From Acidobacteriota bacterium (lineage in GTDB: Bacteria; Acidobacteriota; Blastocatellia; Pyrinomonadales; Pyrinomonadaceae): a stretch of 47,422 bases of DNA. Positions 36,306 through 45,030 of this stretch are shown here, piece after piece. The position numbers were made by a program, and so were the translations under genes. Location of the stretch: the NCBI GenBank assembly GCA_021323895.1, contig JAJPKD010000150.1, positions 1 to 47,422 of the forward strand. Reading direction: 5' to 3'. The notes beneath the pieces are model-generated. The model was not told where the DNA came from, searched no databases, and worked only from the letters and a program-made list of their open reading frames with translations. Position 1 is the stretch's first letter. Each line of letters opens with the position of its first letter.

Positions 36306-37355
36306 TCAAGCGAATTCGGCCTTCAGCCCGGGCGCGTCTCCGGGCGCGACCCGTTCGATGTCCGGTTGGTCGGGACTGATACGAATGCAGGCGGCGAAAT
36401 GATTGGGCTTAATTTGCACGAGTTGTGGCTCGACCTCGCGGCAGGCGTCAATGGCGTATGCGCAGCGGGTGTGAAAGCGACAGCCGCGCGGCGGATTAAT
36501 GGGCGAAGGCACGTCGCCTTTCAAAACGATACGTTGCCGCACCGTTTCAATTTTCGGGTCAGGCACGGGCACAGCCGAAATCAAGGATCGCGTGTAAGGC
36601 ATCAAGGGATCTTCGTACACGGCTTTTGCCTCGCCGAGTTCGACAATCTTTCCGAGATACATCACCGCAATTCGATCCGCGACGTGTCGCACAGCGCGCA
36701 GATCGTGGGAAATGAATAGATAGGTCAGCTTCTTCTGGTCGCGCAGCCGTGCAAGCAAATTCATTATCTGAGCTTGAATTGACACATCGAGAGCAGAGAT
36801 CGGCTCATCCGCAACGATGAACTCGGGATCGACGGCAAGCGCGCGTGCGATTCCAATTCGCTGGCGCTGGCCACCCGAAAATTCATGAGGATAACGATTT
36901 AGAAATCGCGAACTCAGACCGACCATCTCCAACAATTCCTGCACGCGGCGTTTTCGCTCGGCGCCATCGGCGATCCGAAATGTCTGCAACGGTTCGCCGA
37001 CGATTTGGCCCACAGTCATGCGAGGATTGAGGGATGCGTAAGGATCTTGAAAGATGATCTGCAACTTCCGGCGCAACTTACGCATTTCCGAATTCGACAC
37101 TTGAGCCAAATCTTGATCGCGAAACAGAATCTGTCCGGCGGTGAGATTAGTGAGCCGGAGGATCGCGCGCCCGAGCGTCGTCTTGCCACAGCCGGACTCG
37201 CCCACCAAGCCCAACGTTTCACCGGACCGAATCGTCAAATCAACGCCATCGACGGCCTTCACCACTCGCCCTGCTCGACCAAACAATCGGCGGCTTGCGG
37301 CAAAGTGCACCTCTAAACCGCCAACAGAAATCAATGCTTGATCGCTATTCGTCAT
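36306..37355 (-). CDS. oppF: Oligopeptide ABC transporter ATP-binding protein OppF/DppF
   Basis: A 349-residue ATPase of the peptide/nickel transport family. It shows Walker [13 protein letters not shown], the signature [15 protein letters not shown], Walker [14 protein letters not shown] and the C-terminal oligo_HPY region with [14 protein letters not shown], a Cys-rich patch that can bind an iron-sulfur cluster in relatives. It energises import together with OppD. Its start follows the oppD stop directly (TAA then ATG), so translation is coupled. Last gene of oppABCDF. Confidence 0.95.
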   Translation of the reverse strand: MTNSDQALISVGGLEVHFAASRRLFGRAGRVVKAVDGVDLTIRSGETLGLVGESGCGKTTLGRAILRLTNLTAGQILFRDQDLAQVSNSEMRKLRRKLQIIFQDPYASLNPRMTVGQIVGEPLQTFRIADGAERKRRVQELLEMVGLSSRFLNRYPHEFSGGQRQRIGIARALAVDPEFIVADEPISALDVSIQAQIMNLLARLRDQKKLTYLFISHDLRAVRHVADRIAVMYLGKIVELGEAKAVYEDPLMPYTRSLISAVPVPDPKIETVRQRIVLKGDVPSPINPPRGCRFHTRCAYAIDACREVEPQLVQIKPNHFAACIRISPDQPDIERVAPGDAPGLKAEFA

Positions 37356-38363
37356 TTAAGCAGCGCTCTTCGTCTCCGCGTAAATCTCGTTTGCAAAATG
37401 GCAGAGCGATCGATGGCTCATCGTCAGTTCGACAAACGGCGGAAACTCTCTCCGACAAATTTCTTCGGCACGCTCGCAGCGCGGCGCGAATGGACACCCG
37501 GGCGGTAGATGCGCCAAGTCCGGGGGCTGCCCGGGAATCTGATACAGCGTCTCGTGCTCGCTCGTCGGGTCGGGCACGGAGCGCAACAGACCTTTCGTAT
37601 AAGGATTTGCAGTTCGTTCGAACAATTCGCGGGTCGGTGCCTCTTCAAAAAGTTTTCCCGCATACATCACGACAACTCGATCCGTCATGCCGGCAACGAC
37701 GCCAAGATCATGCGTGATGAGGATGACGCTAGCGCCCGTCTCGCTCTTCAAATGCTTGATAAGCTCGAGTATCTGCGCCTGAATTGTGACGTCGAGCGCG
37801 GTCGTAGGTTCATCGGCAATCAGCAATTCCGGCTGACATGAAAGCGCCATTGCAATCATGACGCGCTGGCGCATTCCGCCGGAAAACTCATGAGGATAAC
37901 TATCGACGCGCTCGTGAGCGTCGGGAATTCCCACTTGCTCGAGCATCTTGATCGCGTGCGCGCGCGCCTGCTGCTTCGTGTGGCCCAGATGGAGTTGTGT
38001 TACTTCCATCAATTGCTTTGACACGCGCATGAACGGATTGAGCGAAGTCATCGGGTCCTGGAAAATCATCGCGATGCGTTTGCCGCGCAGTCCGCGAATT
38101 TCAGTTTGGGAAAGCTTGAGTAGATCGCGACCACCAAACTCGATAAAGCCTGACTCAATTTTTCCCGGCGGTTCTGGAATCAGACGCAATAACGACAGAT
38201 TCGCGACGGTCTTGCCCGAGCCCGATTCGCCGACGATGCCCAGCGTCTCGCCCCGCTTCACTTCGAAGCTGATGCCGTCAACGGCCTTAACCGTGCCATC
38301 TTCTGTTTTGAAGACGACGCACAGGTCGCGCACGCTTAAGAGATTTCCGTTCTCAGTACTCAT
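37356..38363 (-). CDS. oppD: Oligopeptide ABC transporter ATP-binding protein OppD/DppD
   Basis: A 335-residue ATPase when started at the ATG at 38363. It has Walker [14 protein letters not shown], the signature [15 protein letters not shown], Walker [14 protein letters not shown], the switch His in LITHDLGV and the C-terminal Cys motif [15 protein letters not shown]. It pairs with OppF on the cytoplasmic face. The gap from oppC is 8 bp. Confidence 0.95.
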   Translation of the reverse strand: MSTENGNLLSVRDLCVVFKTEDGTVKAVDGISFEVKRGETLGIVGESGSGKTVANLSLLRLIPEPPGKIESGFIEFGGRDLLKLSQTEIRGLRGKRIAMIFQDPMTSLNPFMRVSKQLMEVTQLHLGHTKQQARAHAIKMLEQVGIPDAHERVDSYPHEFSGGMRQRVMIAMALSCQPELLIADEPTTALDVTIQAQILELIKHLKSETGASVILITHDLGVVAGMTDRVVVMYAGKLFEEAPTRELFERTANPYTKGLLRSVPDPTSEHETLYQIPGQPPDLAHLPPGCPFAPRCERAEEICRREFPPFVELTMSHRSLCHFANEIYAETKSAA

Positions 38364-38371
38364 CAAGACAA

Positions 38372-39397
38372 TCAGTTACGGCGAGCCTGCGGATCGAGCG
38401 CGTCGCGCAATCCGTCGCCGACGAAATTCAACGAGAAAAGCATCAGCGCCATCGTTACTCCGGGAAAGATCAATTGCCAGGGAAAAACCGCAAGATTCGC
38501 CGCGCCTTCTGCGGCTAAACTTCCCCACGATACGCGCGGCGGCCGCACGCCGAGCCCAAGAAACGAAAGAAAAGCCTCGCTCAACATTACGGTCGGAATC
38601 GTGAGCGTGGCGTAAACGATCACCGGTCCGAGCGCGTTGGGAATCAGATGGCGGAAGATAATTTTCGGCGTCGAAACGCCGGTTGCGCGCGCCGCCAAAA
38701 CAAACTCCTGGTTCTTCAGAGACAGAATTTGGCCGCGAACGATGCGCGCCATCGTCAGCCATGACACGGCGCCGAGCGCGAAAAACAACTGCGCCAGTTG
38801 CGCCGTCGGCGTCTTAGCCGGCAGCAGTGCCAACAGAACGATCACGATGATCACGTATGGCAATGAATACAGAACATCGACAATGCGCATCATCAGATCA
38901 TCCAATGGGCCGCCGAGATAGCCGGCGATGGCCCCGTACGAAACCCCGATGACCAGCGAGACCAGCGTCGCGATTAGCGCGACCATCAAAGAAATCTGTC
39001 CGCCTGAGAGCACGCGTGCCAGAATGTCGCGTCCGGCGGCATCAGTGCCCATCGGATGCGCAAGCGAGAATCGCCCGTCCGGTCCGCGAAACGGCGGAAA
39101 CGATTTCAACAGCGCGGAGTCTTTGGGAATTGAGTCGTAGGTGTATCCCGTCGTCTTCTGAATAATAGTTGGACCGATGAGCGAGGCCACGACCAGCACC
39201 AGCACCACAATCATTCCGAAGACGGCCAGCTTGTTCTTCAACAACCGCCGCCACGCGTCTCGCCAGAGCGAACTGCCGACGACGACTTCTCCCGTGACGA
39301 GTTCGGCGATGTCTCTCTCGGCTACCGCGTACTCTGCGCTGATGTGCAAATCGGCTGAGTCGGGGATTTGGTCCTTCTGTTGGCGATTCTCTTCCAT
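38372..39397 (-). CDS. oppC: Oligopeptide ABC transporter permease OppC/DppC
   Basis: A 341-residue inner-membrane permease. The start is at the ATG at 39397 because the upstream in-frame TTG lies in a palindromic repeat. A long N-terminal cytoplasmic tail precedes the first membrane helix ([19 protein letters not shown]). The OppC_N region and the EAA loop are present ([20 protein letters not shown]), followed by [18 protein letters not shown]. It forms the channel with OppB. Confidence 0.95.
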   Translation of the reverse strand: MEENRQQKDQIPDSADLHISAEYAVAERDIAELVTGEVVVGSSLWRDAWRRLLKNKLAVFGMIVVLVLVVASLIGPTIIQKTTGYTYDSIPKDSALLKSFPPFRGPDGRFSLAHPMGTDAAGRDILARVLSGGQISLMVALIATLVSLVIGVSYGAIAGYLGGPLDDLMMRIVDVLYSLPYVIIVIVLLALLPAKTPTAQLAQLFFALGAVSWLTMARIVRGQILSLKNQEFVLAARATGVSTPKIIFRHLIPNALGPVIVYATLTIPTVMLSEAFLSFLGLGVRPPRVSWGSLAAEGAANLAVFPWQLIFPGVTMALMLFSLNFVGDGLRDALDPQARRN

Positions 39398-39404
39398 GAC
39401 GGTT

Positions 39405-39428
39405 CGCAAATTAGAAATTTGCGGTACT
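39405..39428. repeat. 19-bp palindrome CGCAAATT-NNN-AATTTGCG before oppC
   Basis: CGCAAATT-aga-AATTTGCG at 39405-39423 is followed by GTAC. It has the same arms as 32210-32228 with a different 3-nt centre. It lies between the oppB stop (39428-39430) and the oppC start (39397). Confidence 0.8.
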
Positions 39429-40348
39429 CAATAGCGAATGCGCGGATCGATGAATGCGTACGAAATATCGACAAGCAGGTTAAAAACCAAAACTGAAATT
39501 GCGATGAACGCGACGATCCCGATGATGAGCGGCTCGTCGCGATTGAAACAGGCGTTGATGAAATAGTTTCCCAAGCCCGGCAACGCGAAGATGCGTTCGA
39601 CGACGACAGTCCCGGTAATCAGAAAAGCCAGCGCCGGCCCCGAGAACGAGACTACCGGGAGCAAGCCTCCCCGCAGCGCATGGCGCGTAACCACTTGCGT
39701 TTCGCTCAAGCCTTTTGCGCGCGCCGTCCTAATGTAATCTGAACGCATGACCTCTAGCATTCCCGATCGCGTCAAGCGCGCGATGTAAGCGATGTAGATC
39801 GCGGACAGTGTCAGCGCCGGCAGCACCAGGCTCTTGCTGGGAAATCCATTCCAAAGCGCCGGCGGAAACCAGAACAGCGTCAGCGAAAACAGAAGCACCA
39901 GCAGAGGCCCGAGTACAAAATTTGGAATTGAGATTCCCAGCATCGCGAGAGTCATGCTCGCGTAGTCGAGCCAGGAATTAGGTTTGAGCGCGGCGAGCGC
40001 ACCCATCGTGATCCCGACTAGCAAAGCGATCAGGTATGCGGTAATTCCGAGCGTCGCGGATACCGGCAGCGCTCGCAACAGAATCTGGTTGACCGATTGG
40101 CCTTCGTACTTGAGCGAATTCCCGAAATCAAACCGCGCAATGTTCTTCAGAACCTTTCCGTACTGCACATACCACGGCTTATCGAGTCCGTATTTCTCAC
40201 GCAGATTCTTTTCCACCGCGGGCGCCAGCTTCTTCTCGCCGGTGTAAAAACTGCCGGGGGCCAGGCGCACGAGCGTCCACGTCAGCGACACGACGATCAA
40301 AAGCATTGGAATAATGACGATGACGCGGCGGATGATGAAGCGCAGCAT
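39428..40348 (-). CDS. oppB: Oligopeptide ABC transporter permease OppB/DppB
   Basis: A 306-residue permease with a first membrane helix at the N-terminus (MLRFIIRRVIVIIPMLLIVV), the periplasmic LREKYGLDKPW segment typical of the family, five further helices and the EAA loop RTARAKGLSETQVVTRHALR. It starts 1 bp after the oppA stop codon. Complete, with no sign of damage. Confidence 0.95.
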   Translation of the reverse strand: MLRFIIRRVIVIIPMLLIVVSLTWTLVRLAPGSFYTGEKKLAPAVEKNLREKYGLDKPWYVQYGKVLKNIARFDFGNSLKYEGQSVNQILLRALPVSATLGITAYLIALLVGITMGALAALKPNSWLDYASMTLAMLGISIPNFVLGPLLVLLFSLTLFWFPPALWNGFPSKSLVLPALTLSAIYIAYIARLTRSGMLEVMRSDYIRTARAKGLSETQVVTRHALRGGLLPVVSFSGPALAFLITGTVVVERIFALPGLGNYFINACFNRDEPLIIGIVAFIAISVLVFNLLVDISYAFIDPRIRY

Positions 40349-40349
40349 T

Positions 40350-42317
40350 TCAGTTACCCATCTCCGGCATGCCGTAATCCCACTTGGAAGAATCGCGTTC
40401 GATGAAGGCGTACTTCCACGGATGAAGCATCGCCGGATTCGGATAGAACCCTTTCAAGTAGGGTTTTTTTAATGAGCGCGTGGTGCCGACAGTGAGCGGA
40501 ATCACGGGTTGAGCATCGAGCAGAAGTTGTTCGGCCTGAGCTAACAGTTGATATCGCTTTTGGTGATCGACAGCGCGATTTGCTTCTTCGAGCAGCGCCA
40601 CGTACTTCGGATCCAACCATCCGGTGTTGTTCGCTCCACCCGTCGAGCCGAAGATGCTCAGGAACGTGTATGGATCCATGTAGTCCGCGGCGTAACCCGT
40701 GCGGGCAACGCCTTTGTATTCGAGTGCGGACATGGTCTTAGAGAGCGTCTTCGCTTCCATAACGCGAATCGAGATCGTCACGCCAAGATTTTGTTTCCAC
40801 TGTGCCTGAATGAACTCTGCATACGGAAGATTATTGGCATCAGGATTGACGATCAGTTCCACCTCGCTGGCTTCGAATTTCTTCGGATCGAAATTACCGG
40901 AGGCGTCGCGATATCCGGCCTCTGCCAGCAAGCGTTTTGCTTTCTCAGGATCGAATGGATCGCCTTTTGGCTGCGGGTAACCGGGAAAGATCCCGTCGGG
41001 CGTCATAGCCGTTAGCGCTTTCACATGACGCCAATTTGCCAAAGCCTTTTTGTCGAGCGACATGTTCATCGCTTTGCGCACGCGCACATCAGCAGTCGGT
41101 CCCTTGCTCGTATTGAAGTTGTAGTAATCGATGGCGGCTTCCGGCGCGTCCATGAAATCCTTCAACGGCCCAATCACATCCAGCCAGGCGGACGGCACCG
41201 TGTGATTGTAGGTCGCATCCAACTCGCCGGCCTTATACAGACTCATCATCGTCGCGTTCTCGGTCAGTAGATAAAACACGACGCGATCGAGCTTGACGTT
41301 GCGCGCGTCCCAATTCATTGGATCGCGCGCGACGACGATTCGATCGTAATGCTTCCATGATTCGAGCTTGAATGCGCCGCTGGTGACGATGTTCCCAGCG
41401 TCAGTCCATGCGCTGCCAAACTTTTCAATCGTCTTCTGATGAAGCGCGCGAAAGAACTGGTGCGGCATCATGTTGATGAAATATGGCGCGGGTACTGAAA
41501 ACGAAATTCGCAGAGTGTAGTCATCGACAGCTTCGACGCCGATGTCTTCGGCGCCAACAGGCACAAGCTGCTTGCCCGTAACGGCGGCGTTCAGTTTTGG
41601 GTTCGCATCGAGGATTTTCTTGCGGTTCTTCTCAGACTTGGGCAAGACAACGCGGGCCGGCGAGTGCATCAATTGATGGAAAGCTGTGTCACTCGCAGGC
41701 GTCTTTCCTTCGCTGCTGGCTGGATATTCGTCTGAAATCGATTTGATCGGCTGAGAACTAAGGGGCGCACTCGCCTGATTGTTCCCTTCCTCAAAATCTC
41801 TTTCCAACAGAAAGATCTTCGCGACGGGATCGTAAACGAAGACGTCCCCCTCGTTGAACGCGTGCGCGTATTTGATTGGGTATGCGAGCTGCGCCGTGCG
41901 CGATCCGGTTTCCGGGGTCAGCCCGCGCCGGATGGTGTAAACGAAATCGCGCGCGGTAATCGGATCGCCATTTGAGAAACGACCATCATGCCTAAGATGG
42001 AAGACAAACTCTGACGAATCTTTGTTGACTTCCCAACGCTCGGCGAGCGCGGGAATCGCTTCGCTGGTTTTCGGATCGTATTCAGCCAGCCCTTCGTACA
42101 GGGCCAGACAAATGCGCGCCTCGTTTTGCCCGGGTGATATTTGCGGATCGATCGATTCCGGCTCCGATCCGGAAACGTAACGAAGAATGTTTTCGCGGGG
42201 CGGGTCAGTCTTGCCGAAGAAAACAGCGTTCCTGGCTTACACAGCGCAACCGGCGACGACGAGACATCCGATCAGCGTGATCGAAAGAGTCCGAAATCGC
42301 GAATGCGCGTTAGACAT
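40350..42317 (-). pseudogene. oppA: Peptide ABC transporter substrate-binding lipoprotein OppA, in-frame TAA after the lipobox
   Basis: One frame of 656 codons starts at the ATG at 42317. The signal peptide is MSNAHSRFRTLSITLIGCLV then VAGC, a lipobox with C24 as the lipidated residue. Three codons later comes TAA (42237-42239, codon 27). The frame continues as a normal SBP_bac_5 protein: ENILRYVSGSEPESIDPQIS, ARICLALYEGLAEYDPKTSE, VFHLRHDGRFSNGDPITARD FVYTIRRGL, and on to MPEMGN at 40353. A TAC (Tyr) to TAA change would explain it. As written only a 26-residue lipopeptide would be made, and oppBCDF would lack their receptor. A TTG at 41807 opens a long internal frame but would lack the export signal and about 170 residues. 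Confidence 0.9.
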
Positions 42318-42392
42318 CTTAGTCAATTCGGTGAGGTAGCGGGAAAGTTAACATGAGACTTGCGCTGCATCAATAATTTACTTTCTTAGTAG

Positions 42393-42992
42393 TTAGTTGC
42401 CGCGCAATTGCGCGAACACGCTTTCGACTTGTGTGCGCGTGTTGGCAAAGTCGCCGGAAGTGTCGATGAGATAGTCCGCATACTTCATTTTCTCTTCCTG
42501 CGGCATCTGCGCGTTGATTCTTTCCAAGGCGGCCTCGCGCGAGAGCGAGTCGCGCCTCATCAAGCGGTTCAACTGAATTTCCGGCTCGCAGTGCACGACG
42601 ATCAGATTGTCGAGTCGCTGGTAGCCGCCGGACTCAATCATCAGCGCGGCATCGACGATCACGATCCCTTCGGGGTCTTTCGATCCCAGTTCGCGAATCA
42701 TTTCATCCTGCGTAGCGATGATAATCGGGTGCAGGATTGAATTAAGCTTCTTTCGCTTTGTCTCGTCGCCAAAAACGATTGCCCCGAGTCGCTTTCGATC
42801 CAATGCGCCGGCATGGTCGAGCAACTCCGCGCCGAATTCATCCACAACCGCCTTGAGTCCCGCGGATCCGGGCGCAACCACGTCGCGCGCAATCTGGTCA
42901 GCGTCAATCACGTGGCAGCCGAGTTCCTTCAGCATTGCCAGCACGTGCGACTTGCCAACGGCGATCGATCCGGTGAGTCCGACTTTCAACAT
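42393..42992 (-). CDS. coaE: Dephospho-CoA kinase
   Basis: A 199-residue P-loop kinase when started at the ATG at 42992 (MLKVGLTGSIAVGKS). It catalyses the last step of coenzyme A synthesis. P-loop GSIAVGKS is followed by CHVIDADQIARDVVAPGSAG, LHPIII and IVVDAALMIESG, with the LID-type RLMRRDSLSREAALERI. The longer upstream start falls in a palindromic repeat and is rejected. It lies just upstream of oppA on the same strand. Confidence 0.94.
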   Translation of the reverse strand: MLKVGLTGSIAVGKSHVLAMLKELGCHVIDADQIARDVVAPGSAGLKAVVDEFGAELLDHAGALDRKRLGAIVFGDETKRKKLNSILHPIIIATQDEMIRELGSKDPEGIVIVDAALMIESGGYQRLDNLIVVHCEPEIQLNRLMRRDSLSREAALERINAQMPQEEKMKYADYLIDTSGDFANTRTQVESVFAQLRGN

Positions 42993-42997
42993 GGTCC

Positions 42998-43026
42998 GGT
43001 ACCGCAAAATTCGCAATTTGCGTTAC
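42998..43026. repeat. Palindrome of the CGCAAATT family between folD and coaE
   Basis: GGTACCGCAAAATTCGCAAT then TTGCGTTAC: arms CGCAAAATT and AATTTGCG around a 3-nt centre (43003-43022), with GTAC and TTAC borders. The TAA stop of folD (43023-43025) is in the border, and the coaE start is 6 bp beyond the other side. Confidence 0.75.
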
Positions 43027-43967
43027 AGATTCCTGCGCCACTTCGCAGCTTGCAGCGTGTTTCGCATCAACATGGCGACGGTCAGCAACCCGACGCCGCC
43101 GGGCACCGGCGTGCGATATCCCGCCACGAGATCGGCTTCGGCGGGATGCACATCGCCAATTAGCGTGTAGCCGCGTTTCTCGATCGCTTCGATACGTCTA
43201 TTCGATTCAGCACCGAAAAACTCGCGCGCCTGATCGACATTTGACAACTGGTTGACGCCGACATCAACTACGGTCGCCCCAGGCTTGATGAAATCGCCAC
43301 GGATAAAGCCGGGCCGTCCGATCGCTGCAATCAGAATGTCCGCCTGACGAGTGACTGATGGCAGGTCGCGCGTCTTTGAATGACAGATCGTGACCGTGGC
43401 GTGTCTTTGCAGCAGCAGACTGGCGACCGGCCTTCCCACGATTTGACTGCGGCCGACAACACAGGCGTTCGCGCCGGCGATTGCAATCTGGTTCCGATCG
43501 AGCAATTCGATGATTCCCGCCGGTGTACACGGGACAAATCGCGGTCGGCCCATGGCCAAATATCCCACGTTGGTTGGATGAAAGGCGTCCACGTCCTTCG
43601 CGGGATCAATCGCCTCAATGATTTGCGAATCATCAATCTGTTTCGGCAAAGGCAACTGCACCAGGATTCCATCTACATCATCATTAGATTTCAGGCGCTG
43701 GACCACGCTTAGCAACTCTGCGCTCGTCGTACTGGCGGGCAAATCGATCTTCTGTGAATTAATTCCAACCTCAGCACAAGCGCGCACCTTGTTGCGCACA
43801 TACACGGCCGACGCGGGATCATCTACCACGAGCACTGCAGTCAGGCACGGTGTCACGCCGTGTTGGTCCCGAAGTTGAGCAACCTCGCGCGCAACTTCCT
43901 GCTTAATCGCATCGGCGACCTGCTTACCTTCCAGCAATCGCGCTTGTGATTGTTCCTGCGCCATCAT
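43023..43967 (-). CDS. folD: Bifunctional methylenetetrahydrofolate dehydrogenase/cyclohydrolase
   Basis: A 314-residue enzyme that interconverts 5,10-methylene-, 5,10-methenyl- and 10-formyl-tetrahydrofolate. Family motifs are PASAVYVRNKVRACAEVGI (catalytic Lys), GILVQLPLPKQID, KDVDAFHPTNVG, PCTPAGIIELLDR, VVGRSQIVGRPVASLL and the C-terminal TPVPGGVGLLTVAMLMRNT. It has about 20 extra residues compared with the 285-300 usual. It diverges from the SCO1 gene across an 84-bp gap. Confidence 0.96.
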   Translation of the reverse strand: MMAQEQSQARLLEGKQVADAIKQEVAREVAQLRDQHGVTPCLTAVLVVDDPASAVYVRNKVRACAEVGINSQKIDLPASTTSAELLSVVQRLKSNDDVDGILVQLPLPKQIDDSQIIEAIDPAKDVDAFHPTNVGYLAMGRPRFVPCTPAGIIELLDRNQIAIAGANACVVGRSQIVGRPVASLLLQRHATVTICHSKTRDLPSVTRQADILIAAIGRPGFIRGDFIKPGATVVDVGVNQLSNVDQAREFFGAESNRRIEAIEKRGYTLIGDVHPAEADLVAGYRTPVPGGVGLLTVAMLMRNTLQAAKWRRNL

Positions 43968-44051
43968 TGCGGCAATCCTAACACAAAACCTGTTGCGCCT
44001 TTTGAGATCCGCGTGACAGCCGTTAACCTATCCTTGCCAATTATCAACATC

Positions 44052-44933
44052 ATGCTCAAAGCAATTTCTTTTCTTCTCGCGCTCGCGGTTGTCATCGCGT
44101 GCGCAAGTTGCACTCGCCGTCCGGCAAATGAGAAACGATATCCAATCAAGGGCAAAGTGATCGCCGTAAGCAAGCCTGATCGCACCGCGACGATCTCGCA
44201 CGAGGACATCCCTGGTTACATGCCGGGCATGACGATGGAGTTCAAGATCAAGAAAGACATCGATCTTGAAATGATAAAGGCGGGAGATATCGTCACTGGC
44301 ACCTTGGTTGTCACAGACACCTCGTCATGGATTGAGATCACTTCGAGCACAGATGGCGGATCGCAATTGACGCCGATGACCATCGTTCCCGGCGAGCCAA
44401 AGCCCGGCGACGCGATTCCGGATTACGCGCTGGTCAATCAGGACGGAAAAGCGATTCGGATTTCGCAGTACAAGGGGAAGGCGCTGGCGCTGACTTTTAT
44501 TTACACGCGTTGCCCACAGCCCGATCAATGCACGCTGATGAGCAGTAATTTCGCGCAGATTGATCGCGAACTGCAGAAGTTGCCCGACATTTACAGTCAA
44601 ACTCATTTGCTGTCGATCACCTTCGATCCTGAATACGACACGCCGCGGGTTTTGCGGAGCTACGGCGCTTCACATACGGAACGCTATTCAGACGAGACGT
44701 TTCAGCATTGGGAGTTCGCCACCGGGACCAAAGACGAAATCAAAGGCATGGCGCAGTTCTTCGGCCTGCGCTATTTCATCGACACCGAATCTGGCGAAGA
44801 ACAAATCATGCATTCACTGCGCACGGCGGTTATCGACAAGAACGGCAAGCTCGTGAAGCTGTACCGCGGTAATGAATGGAAGCCGGCGGAGATTGTCGAA
44901 GATTTGAAATCGCTGGCTACTGGACTGAAGTGA
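44052..44933 (+). CDS. CusF-like domain fused to SCO1/SenC copper chaperone, lipoprotein
   Basis: A 293-residue protein started at the ATG at 44052, chosen because it gives a lipoprotein signal (MLKAISFLLALAVVIACAS-C). Residues about 30-110 look like a CusF copper-binding domain (YPIKGKVIAVSKPDRTATIS, HEDIPGYMPGMTMEFKI with His and Met ligands). Residues about 120-290 are the SCO thioredoxin fold with TFIYTRCPQPDQC, where the Cys pair is spaced C-x5-C rather than C-x3-C, and the conserved His in IMHSLRT. SCO proteins deliver copper to cytochrome oxidase CuA. The fusion suggests copper capture and delivery on one membrane-tethered protein. No oxidase genes are nearby. Confidence 0.9.
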   Translation: MLKAISFLLALAVVIACASCTRRPANEKRYPIKGKVIAVSKPDRTATISHEDIPGYMPGMTMEFKIKKDIDLEMIKAGDIVTGTLVVTDTSSWIEITSSTDGGSQLTPMTIVPGEPKPGDAIPDYALVNQDGKAIRISQYKGKALALTFIYTRCPQPDQCTLMSSNFAQIDRELQKLPDIYSQTHLLSITFDPEYDTPRVLRSYGASHTERYSDETFQHWEFATGTKDEIKGMAQFFGLRYFIDTESGEEQIMHSLRTAVIDKNGKLVKLYRGNEWKPAEIVEDLKSLATGLK

Positions 44934-44947
44934 AACCGCAGACGAAC

Positions 44948-45006
44948 GCGGATGAAACGGATCAGAAAACCGCCAACCGCGACCTTCCGTATCCGTGTTC
45001 ATCCGC
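44948..45006. repeat. Inverted repeat between convergent SCO1 and M13 peptidase genes
   Basis: GCGGATGAAACGGAT (44948-44962) pairs with ATCCGTGTTCATCCGC (44991-45006) with one bulge, around a 28-nt loop. It is centred between two convergent genes, where it could act as a bidirectional terminator, although no T run follows. Its GCGGATGAACACGGAT core is typical of a dispersed repeat. Confidence 0.6.
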
Positions 45007-45030
45007 GCAAATCCACACCCGAAACTCTTC

